Of a DNA stretch of 64,000 nucleotides, positions 56,421-64,000 are shown one piece after another. The stretch comes from Babylonia areolata. Lineage: Eukaryota; Mollusca; Gastropoda; Neogastropoda; Buccinidae. Below the pieces are notes generated by a model that saw only the letters and a program-made list of their open reading frames with translations, was not told the DNA's origin and ran no database searches. The DNA is taken from NCBI RefSeq assembly GCF_041734735.1, contig NC_134896.1:53305394-53369393 (forward strand), read 5' to 3'. The position numbers were made by a program, and so were the translations under genes. Every line of letters begins with the position of its first letter. Within the stretch, counting starts at the first letter, position 1.

Positions 56421-57830
56421 AGAAACCAACTGAAACTTGGGTACGTACCACTTTTACCTCTTACCTCCTCAAAAGAAACTATTTTAGTTGAAGGCATCAT
56501 GTAAGACGATGTAGTCAGGTGTAGTGGAGTTTTTACAATTTCAGCAGCAGTTCATATAATAATATAGTTGTTGTTTTTTGTATGTGGCCTCAGTTGCATG
56601 CAGGTCATGGAGCATCCGCTTAAAAAAAAAAAAAAAAAAAAAATTGTGCTTTTCATGCCTTCTTCATTGCCCCCCCACCCCAATTTTTTTCCCAAATATT
56701 TTTTCATGAATCCTCATTTTCAGTAGTAACATAGCACCTCATCAAATATGGTTGTGAGATAGGTGACCAAATCACTATAAGAAATATGTAGTGAATTCAT
56801 TGAAGAAATAAATCAATTCATCAGTTCATATGTAAGTAACTGTAAAACTGCCTTTGCCAAATTTTAATTTTCCTTTGTAAAACAAATGCGAGATCTTTGT
56901 GTAAAATTCGCGAAAGTATGAATTTTCAAAAACAATACTTTTACTTATTTATTACTGAAAGATAAAGTTTGCTAATAATGAGTATATGTGATATTGTGCA
57001 ATGATGAAGTAGTGATTTCTTTGTGTGTTTGTGATTAAACTTTAGAGATTTGTATGCTGAATAATATAGTTGTGTTTCAGATGGAAGCATGGCAACTTGA
57101 AAATTTAATTGATTGAATCTTGATGTATTTCATGTGTAATTAAATGAAAGTTTTTGTGATGTTTAGAATGTATAGTGTTGAGGGAAAAAATATCAATGAA
57201 TATACGGTTATGAAAACAGAATTTTCATGCTGCAAGATGGTAAATCATTCAGCCAGAACTACTGGTAAGTGTCACTGTGCAGGCAAATGATCAGATTCTA
57301 CAGGTTTTACTGGCATGATTTGTGTTGCATCATCAAGTACATATCATTTTGTTGTTGTTGAAGTGAGGTGGGGAAATGTATAGGGAATTCATGTACATTT
57401 TCATCCTGTTTTCTTCAGGAATATCCTGTACAAATAAGAGTTGGATGGTCTTTTAACTGATACCAGTAATGAGAGATCTGTGGCACAGGTTATATCCAGT
57501 GGCCAAAAATACATTTATTTGGTGATGAGCAGAGAATGTGAAATGTGGCTGAGTGACACGTGGATTTTATATATTTTTTCAAGAATGTTTTTCAAGAGGC
57601 ATGTCAGACTGTAAAATGTGGCTGATTAATACATTAATTTTTAATTGTATCAAACTGTTTTTTTTTTTTTTTGAAAGACAGGTTTGTGTTTGACATATAA
57701 CATGAAAGCTGAAGATGACACCATTTTAAATCCTGGAAGCAAAAATGGAGACAGTATCCGTCAGCTGTGGCATTTCCAAATTCAGCTGTATCTTTGTGAG
57801 AAACTGTGAGTCAGTTGATGTAAGTTTACT
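56421..57830. other. Intergenic AT-rich DNA, nothing recognised
   Basis: AT-rich with an A run at 56617-56643 and a T run at 57658-57672. No open frames of note, no repeat family seen. Confidence 0.5.
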
Positions 57831-58103
57831 TCATCAGGCTGGGGACATGTCCAGGAGAGTTTCCCCTGGAAAGTCCTGAGGGCCAGCGAAAACAAAATCA
57901 GTGAATTTTCAAAGGTTTTGAAACTAAAACATAAATTCACAGAAATGGACTTGAACAGACTGGATGAAAATAAAAAGTACTCATCAGTTTTTTTTCCCCC
58001 ACTGAAATCAACTGCTTTTCCACTGAAAATAGCAGATCCTCTGAGAGTTCCCCAGCCTGCCGGGCTGTGGAATCGGCCAGGAGAGTTTCCTATGAAAATC
58101 GGC

Positions 58104-58463
58104 GGGCACAACAGCCGAGTGGTTAAAGTGTAGGACTGTCAATCTGAGGGTCCCGGGTTCGAATCACGGTGACGGCGCCTGGTGGGTAAAGGGTGGAGAT
58201 TTTTACGATCTCCCAGGTCAACACATGTGCAGACCTGCTAGTGCCTGAACCCCCTTCGTGTGTATATGCAAGCAGAAAATCAAATACGCACATTAAAGAT
58301 CCTGTAATCCATGTCAGCGTTCGGTGGGTTATGGAAACAAGAACATACCCAGCATGCACACCCCCGAAAACGGAGTATGGCTGCCTACATGGCCGGGTAA
58401 AAACGGTCATACACGTAAAAGCCCACTTGTGTGCATACGAGTGAACGCAGAAGAAGAAGAAGA
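58104..58463 (+). mobile_element. SINE family A, full length, best reference copy
   Basis: Plus orientation. Head with A box ACAGCCGAGTGG and B box GGTTCGAATCA, then 'cggcgcctggtgggtaaagg', 'gatctcccaggtcaacac', 'ggagtatggctgcctacatgg'-type core and an (agaag)n tail. The tRNA-like head looks Leu/Ser-like at the A box. Confidence 0.92.
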
Positions 58464-58653
58464 AGGCCAGGGGCCCAGGGGCTGCCTTAGGCACCTGGTG
58501 GGGTGCAAGGGCACCACCCTGTTGGGGGGTCCGAAAACGAAATTTGTGATTTTGAAATGGTTTTGGGGGCAGGTTTGTAGTAGTATAGTGGTAGTTGAAA
58601 AACTGGAGTCAAAAAGAAAAACTGAACCGGGCTTGAAACGGACTGAACGAAAA

Positions 58654-59310
58654 TAAAACACACTTGTCCATTTTTTTTTCCTCCTCTGAAATCAACTGCT
58701 CTTCTGCTGAAAATAGCAGATCTGCTGAGAGTTCCCTAACCGGGTCGCCGGAGAGGGTGCAGGAGGTGGTGGAGGTCTGGAGTCGACCGGAGGAAGCGAA
58801 GGAAGTGGGGAAGGCGTCGGGTTGGCGCTGTTGAGAGGGCCAGAAATAGAGGGCCCAGAGTGACCGCGAATCGATTTCGATCGCGCCTTAATTTTAGCCC
58901 GATATCCCAATCGAACCATATAATTATGTGACCTGGTTCGAGACAAAATTTGACAAAAAACAAGAACGCCAGAGAATCGACAGACAGACAGAAAATACGA
59001 AAAAACTTAGTCGTATGGAGAGCACAGGAACAGGAGTCATAATGGCTGCCGGAAAAAGAGGGCACTAGCCAGCGGGACAAAGGGGAGGTTACCTACTTCC
59101 GGGAGGTTATCGGCCGTAGTTTCATTTTCTCCGCATAGGCGGATAGTAGTTTGCACAGGCAGGAATGTCAGACCCCTGCCGGAGTCTGCACTAGTTGGGT
59201 CATGGTTAAGTATGTGTAATTAAAACACACTTGTCCATTTTTTTTTTCCTCCTCTGAAATCAACTGCTCTTCTGCTGAAAATAGCGGATCTGCTGAGAGT
59301 TCCCTAACCG
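58654..59310 (+). mobile_element. Right end of the long-TIR element between 90-bp direct repeats
   Basis: 58745-59225 matches the last 480 bases of the element ending at 42937 (for example 'ctggagtcgaccgga', 'gacctggttcgagac', 'ggataggc'-type right TIR). It is flanked by near-identical direct repeats at about 58654-58743 and 59221-59310 ('aaaacacacttgtcc', 'gaaatcaactgctcttctgc', 'gagttccctaaccgg'). A third, older copy of that flank is at 57985-58050. Confidence 0.75.
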
Positions 59311-59726
59311 GATCTTCTGTTAAACATAGCTTTTGTGGGCTGAAAAAAAACAAAACAAACTTTTTCTTCGCATTCCACGATTATTTGCTGTGTATTGTTT
59401 CGTTGCAGGTGTGTAGAGCCCATTATAAGGTGAGGGTGAGTTTTTGCAGGTGGCAAATAATAAAATATATAATTATTATTATTATCATAAGGCAGGTTGC
59501 GATGAATTGGGATGAGAAACATTCTATCTGAAACAAGAATCTGTCAACAGATTGAAGAGTTCCACTCTTATACCGGCAAGTTTTTGAATGATATTACAGG
59601 ACAAATAAAACAGCAAAAACAAACTAAAACGAAAGAACCAAAACCAACACCACCACCCAAATCCATTCACTATGCTTTTTTGTTTCAATTCAGTGACACA
59701 CACACAGGCTCAAGTTTTGAATGCAG

Positions 59727-59732
59727 TTTATT
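59727..59732 (-). terminator. Candidate PPP4R3 polyadenylation signal
   Basis: AATAAA on the reverse strand about 1410 bases after the PPP4R3 stop, the most distal good candidate before the SINE-rich intergenic DNA. Unverified. Confidence 0.35.
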
Positions 59733-60280
59733 ATATATATATTTTTGTATTCTTGCTTTCGTTTCACATACACACGCCTTACTTTGGTCATATCATTCTT
59801 TTTTTCTCTCCAAGTCTGTTTTATCACACACACACACACACACATATATACCCATACACTGAATCGGACCAATCACCTTTCTTTTTGTACAATCTATGCA
59901 CATACGTCAGACAGAAATTTGATATAAAAAAAAAAGAAAGAAAAAAAAAAGACGAAAAAATTATTTTCCCTTTAACTTTTTTTTAATTTTTTTTTTTTTT
60001 AAAGATGGGCACACTTCTATCGACACGAAACATAAACCACTTTCTTCATGTAACCATTTTTTCTTCTTTTTCAGTTTTTAAAAATTAAACTATAAACTAC
60101 TTCAACAGTCTTGCCTAAAAAAAAAAGAAAAAAAAGAAAAAAAAAAAGTGTTCACAAATTCACAATGTGAAAACCCTGATCCACACAGACTGTAAGCAGA
60201 TCATAGTACACAAATCATGTCCAGCTCAACACCAGTGAATGTTTTTTTTTTTCATTCATTCATGTCAGCAAAGTGTTGAA

Positions 60281-60317
<37 letters not shown>

Positions 60318-61141
60318 CCAATATAAACATGTAAGAAAGCCTTTAGTCTTTTGTCATCTCAGGATGTGAACAGAAAGGAAACGCACATGGTTCAGGGTTA
60401 AAAAAAAAAGAAGTCCCTCCCCCCCCCACCCAACCTCCTTTTGATCAGAATTAAAATCCAGCACAGATCCCTGTCACATTTCTGCCTATGATGATTTGCT
60501 GCTGAAAACGCAGTGGTGATATGCAAACCAGGGAAGAGCAGGTGGTGGTTATCTGAACAGACTGCGTCACATCTGAACCGCTTCCAGTCAAGTCTTCAAC
60601 ATGGACAAGGTAGTGATGATGATGATGTGATGATGATGATGCACAATTCAAAACCAATGCACACTTCTGATTAATTTAAAACGACAAAAAGCTGTTTCTC
60701 TGAGGTTTGACTTATCACTGCCATCTTCCATACAAGTTACCATGGACATAGTTACACACATAGCAGGGTAGTCACGTGCTATCGTAGCCCTAAGGGATGG
60801 CGGAATGTTCGCATTGTCAAATCTGCTTAAAAAAAAAGAAAAAAAAAAAAAGAAAAGGTCAAACACTTGGCAGTAGGATGAAGTTGATACAGTTGTGGTA
60901 CAGACACAAATCAAAGAACACATTGACTACAAATGCACAGCTTCCCTAGGCGTCAACCACCAACACAGTTTCAACGTGGGTGATCGGCGATGTTTGCACA
61001 TGAACAAACAAACAAAAAACAGGAGCCCTGGTTCCTGTCTCAGGTGTGTATGGCATCACTCCTACTGCGCTGGGTGTGCAGGAGCCGATTCAGGTGGTAG
61101 AGGATACAGACAGACTGTCACTTGGGGGGGTGGGGGTGGGG
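59733..61141 (-). other. Probable PPP4R3 3' UTR
   Basis: AT-rich with several A/T homopolymers (59985-60000, 60280-60313, 60827-60852), a CA run at 59825 and a GAT-triplet run near 60615-60640. No other gene is seen. Confidence 0.45.
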
Positions 61142-61255
61142 TTAGGATCCTATCCGGGGCCGCTTTGGTGATGGTGCTATGACGTCCTCATCTTCCTCCT
61201 CCTCCTCCTCTTCCGAGTCCTCGTCAGGGTAATCCACCAGGCCAATGAGTCCAGG
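61142..61255 (-). CDS. PPP4R3 last coding exon
   Basis: 114 bases, 37 residues plus TAA: PGLIGLVDYPDEDSEEEEEE, EDEDVIAPSPKRPRIGS. Acceptor TTTTTTTCAG|CCTGGACTC, phase 0. Its first bases plus the acceptor are repeated upstream. Confidence 0.88.
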   Translation of the reverse strand, partial: PGLIGLVDYPDEDSEEEEEEEDEDVIAPSPKRPRIGS

Positions 61256-63288
61256 CTGAAAAAAACATAACAGATTCAAACAACTCCCAACAAGTCCAAG
61301 CTGAAAAAACATAACAGATTCACACAACTTCCAGTAAGTCCAAGCTGAAAAAAACATAACAGATTCACAAAACTTCCAATCACTCCAAGCTGAAAAAAAA
61401 CAAAACATAACAGATTCACACAACTTCCAATAAGTCCAGGCTGAAAAACAACAACAACAAAAAACCACAACAACAACAAAAAACAAAAAAACAACAACCA
61501 GATTCACACAACTTCCAAGTCCAAGCTGAAAAAAACAACAACAAACCATAACAGATTCACACAACTTCCAATAAGTCCAGGCTGAAAAAAACAAACAAAC
61601 CAACAACAAAAAACCAATATAACAGATTCACACAACTTCCAGTAAGTCCAGGCTGAAAAACAAAAACAAAACAGATTCACACAATTTCCAATATGTCCAG
61701 GTTGGAAAAAAAGAAGAAGAAAGAAACAACAAAAAACCAAAATAACAGATTCACACAACTTCCAATATGTCCAGGCTGGAAAAAACCCCAAAAGATTCAC
61801 TGAACTTCGTATGTCCTCTGCACACATGTCTTACCCTGAAACTTTGAGAATTGCTGCCTGAAGGGTGAAGAGGGCCGTATGTGCAAAACGACACGTCTTA
61901 ATACATAGCAGTGAACATGGGAGTTACAACAAAGCCCACGAAGGATGAAGAATGCCCTGATCGTAACCCTCCCCCAACTGGCCTGGTACCCACCCATTCA
62001 CACCTGGGGCGTGAAGGGAAAACGGGGAGTAAAGTGCCTGCCCAAGGGCACACCACCAGGACAAGACCAGGCTTCAAACCCTGACCATCGTGAAACACCG
62101 GATTACAAGTCCAGCACCTAACCAGATAAGATAAGATAAGAATAACTTTATTATCTCCAACTGGAGAAATTTGGTCAGGTGCATTATCACAACATAGACA
62201 AGTAAACAACATGGGGACCATAACTGTAAAAGTCAACAACAGCTTTTACAAATATTACGAAGATACAAATGTTAAAAATATCTTATACACCGTTTCATAC
62301 ATACGTCCACACACTGCAGGTAATAACTAGTATTCTTAATGTAAAAACAGAAAGAATAAGAAACATTATTTGAATATAATTATAAACATAGCCTACTATA
62401 CTGCACACTGATTATAATAGACAGATAAGAATAAAGATATGTTACGGTAAACCGCAACCAGATAATCAGCACACACCCGCACCCACCCACCCCCCACCCA
62501 CGCGGATTACCAGTTCTGCCATGATCCCTCCCTTCAACTTTTCCCTCGAATGGGTGGGCCAAAAGCAACCCAAAACTGCTAACTCCCAGAGGACTGTTGG
62601 CACTGTGGCCGCAACCGAGTGAGCTTGGGTACTGCTGTGTAGCAGGGATGTGAGCTGAACAGTGTAAAGTAACAGGACAGGACACCAGAGACTGGACAGC
62701 AACCCCCCTGCCCCTACCAGCCTCCATCTTCAGGAACATCTGACAATTTTCTTTAAGTCAAGGACTAAACCTGCACAGTGACTCAGTACACATATCAACC
62801 CTTGTTTCAGTCTTAACTGTGTGAAATGAACGGATGTTGATTTTTTTTTTTTTTAAAGTGCTTCAGAACACCTAAATCCATGAAAATCATACAACACAAC
62901 ATACATTAAAAAATGAAGCACCATAATTCCCTTGAGGACTTTTTGTCTGTCTCCTCTCTCTCTATATATATCTTAAAAGTGATTCAGTTTTAGCAGTCAA
63001 CAAATCCCAGTGTTCTCCTGCAGTGTACCTTCTTTGTGACAGTGTTGGTTTGGTCGACAGGTTTGTGAGCAGCACTGCTGACGGAGGATGTCTGAGATGA
63101 GGTCCCCATCCGAGAGGCGGCTGCGCTGGGGATGGGAGAGTCAGGGCAGGCTGTGCCACCCAGGATGTTGGACAGTGGGGTGGTGGTGGTAGTGGTGGTG
63201 GTGGTACCCGACTTGAGGTTGATGTTGATGGGGCCCGGTTTGTGCAACAACCGCTGGGGAGAGTCCTTCAGGTCGGCCTGCTCTTTGG
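61142..63288 (-). CDS. PPP4R3 (SMEK/falafel), last two coding exons, partial gene
   Basis: PPP4R3 is a regulatory subunit of protein phosphatase 4 that directs it to nuclear and centrosomal substrates. The window holds only the C-terminal 123 residues: exon 63288-63029 (86 codons after a two-base split codon) and last exon 61255-61142 (37 codons plus stop). The end is TKK|PGLIGLVDYPDEDSEEEEE, an acidic run, then APSPKRPRIGS, which matches the family signature GLVxLVDYPDDD...acidic...KRPRLGS. The ranBD/EVH1-like and SMK-1 domains lie beyond the right edge. The basic KRPR motif is a likely nuclear signal. Vertebrates have two paralogues (A, B), so no letter is assigned. Confidence 0.85.
61245..61800 (-). 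repeat. Minisatellite copied from the PPP4R3 last-exon acceptor junction
   Basis: About ten units of 45-75 bp. In gene sense each has a T-rich tract, TTTTTTCAG, CCTGGACTTATTGG, AAGTTGTGTGAATCTG. The true junction is TTTTTTCAG|CCTGGACTCATTGG. Spacing differs by the length of T- and GTT-rich tracts. Confidence 0.9.
61801..63028 (-). other. PPP4R3 penultimate-to-last intron, remainder
   Basis: 61985-62115 is an old tRNA-like SINE fragment ('tgcctgcccaagggcacacc', 'caggcttcaaaccctgacc'). 62127-62230 is a reversed non-LTR tail ('gataagataag', 'ctttattatc'). The rest is unremarkable. Confidence 0.55.
63029..63288 (-). CDS. PPP4R3 penultimate coding exon
   Basis: Two bases of a split codon, then KEQADLKDSPQRLLHKPGPI, NINLKSG, a nine-Thr run, PLSNILGGTACPDSPIPSAA and a Ser-rich stretch to DQTNTVTKK. 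Acceptor GTCTCAG, donor AAG|GTACAC, phase 0. Low complexity is usual for this part of the family, so recognition rests mainly on the last exon. Confidence 0.8.
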
Positions 63289-63337
63289 CTGAGACAGAAG
63301 CAAATGGGAGGTGATGTATGGTAGTTTTTAAGTAAAG

Positions 63338-64000
63338 TACCGTAAAGTTCGGTCTATAAGCCGCCACTTTTTACCCCTGCTTCAACCTCTGCGGCTTATT
63401 TGAGGATTTTAACGATCCCGGGAGTGTCAAGTTCTCGTCTATTCTTAGCTGCCCTTCAACTCACCAAAATCATCATTTCTGTCCATGAATTTTTGGATGA
63501 GCTTCAGGATAGTGAGCTAACTGTTCACGTTTTATAAATCAAATATGCACACATTAAAGCCTTCAGATCAGCATTCAGTTCTACTCTGCTAAGCGTACAC
63601 CCTCATCATGCCGAAAACGCGATGTTATGCCTAGGATGCAGCCTTCAAATTGAAGGCGATCGACCTAGCAGACGACAGTGCAAGCAACGAACCAGCATGT
63701 TCATGAAGTGAAAGCGAGGTTGAAGTCAGTGACAAGATGGCAGAGGAAGCTGTGCTGGTTCTCTTCAACTCGGACACTGAAGACGAAGATTTTAGTGGGT
63801 TCAGTGAGCACGATGACGATGAATAAATGTGACTATCCCTAAATTAGGGATCTTATTTTCGTTGTGTTTATTTACTATTTTTTTGTGCCACTAGCAGTTT
63901 TTCGCTTGCTTTTCTTTGTGTTGTTTTCCGCTTGTGTTTATTTCATAACCTACAGTATCAACAGCTTTTCTGTAGTATCAGTATGAGTTCTGGTACCAGA
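63338..64000 (+). mobile_element. pogo/Tigger-type relic, copy 2, cut by the window edge
   Basis: Starts TACCGTAAAGTTCGGTCTAT and runs past 64000. It keeps a short piece of the transposase start (MPKTR near 63609, then AAFKLKAIDLA near 63640-63672), joined directly to the acidic C-terminal part (SNSDTEDED-like near 63765-63800), so the middle is deleted. It is related to 19630-20317 but has a different deletion. Confidence 0.8.

Noticed and set aside
58104-58180. tRNA gene candidate (A and B boxes present)
   Set aside because: The arms do not fold into a full cloverleaf and the sequence continues into the SINE body, so it is a SINE head, not a tRNA gene.

Overview
The window is nuclear DNA of an invertebrate animal, most likely a gastropod mollusc. 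The genes are split by GT-AG introns and are more like vertebrate than yeast orthologues. The introns are full of tRNA-derived SINEs, microsatellites and minisatellites. One intron holds an element whose protein resembles the N-terminal third of RAG1, a kind of element described before from the sea slug Aplysia. No bacterial, plasmid or CRISPR feature is present, and I saw no retroviral or LTR element.

Three host genes are supported exon by exon. (1) SYVN1/HRD1, the RING ubiquitin ligase of ER-associated degradation, is on the + strand with 14 coding exons from 1549 to 31104 (654 codons, every splice phase closes). A textbook ER-stress element (CCAAT-N9-CCACG) lies 119 bases before its ATG. 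(2) A mitochondrial amidoxime-reducing component (MTARC1/2 type, MOSC domain) is on the - strand with 7 coding exons from 54533 to 43553 (322 codons, all phases close). (3) The last two coding exons of PPP4R3 (SMEK/falafel, a regulatory subunit of protein phosphatase 4) are on the - strand at 63288-63029 and 61255-61142; the rest lies beyond the right edge. SYVN1 and MTARC converge tail to tail over 31.1-43.5 kb. MTARC and PPP4R3 run head to tail.

Region by region: 1-1300 upstream DNA; 1300-1548 SYVN1 promoter; 1.5-31.1 kb SYVN1, with a broken CR1/L2-type LINE in intron 1 (about 2.04-4.68 kb), a 38-bp minisatellite in intron 5, a pogo/Tigger relic nested in a SINE in intron 9, a long foldback in intron 10, and the 2.2-kb RAG1-N-like transposon in intron 12. 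Next comes 31.1-37.2 kb of 3' UTR and intergenic DNA. A long-inverted-repeat element of unknown superfamily fills 37.2-42.94 kb. MTARC occupies 43.55-54.53 kb. Intergenic DNA with repeats follows to 59.7 kb, then the PPP4R3 3' end.

The most unusual pattern is that tandem repeat arrays have grown out of splice junctions. At five exon edges (SYVN1 exon 5 donor, SYVN1 exon 12 acceptor and donor, MTARC exon 7 acceptor, PPP4R3 last-exon acceptor) the neighbouring minisatellite unit contains a copy of that same junction, so the intron carries many stacked decoy splice sites. A sixth array abuts SYVN1 exon 11 without copying the junction, and a seventh (46.0-47.0 kb) is a tandem amplification of part of a SINE.
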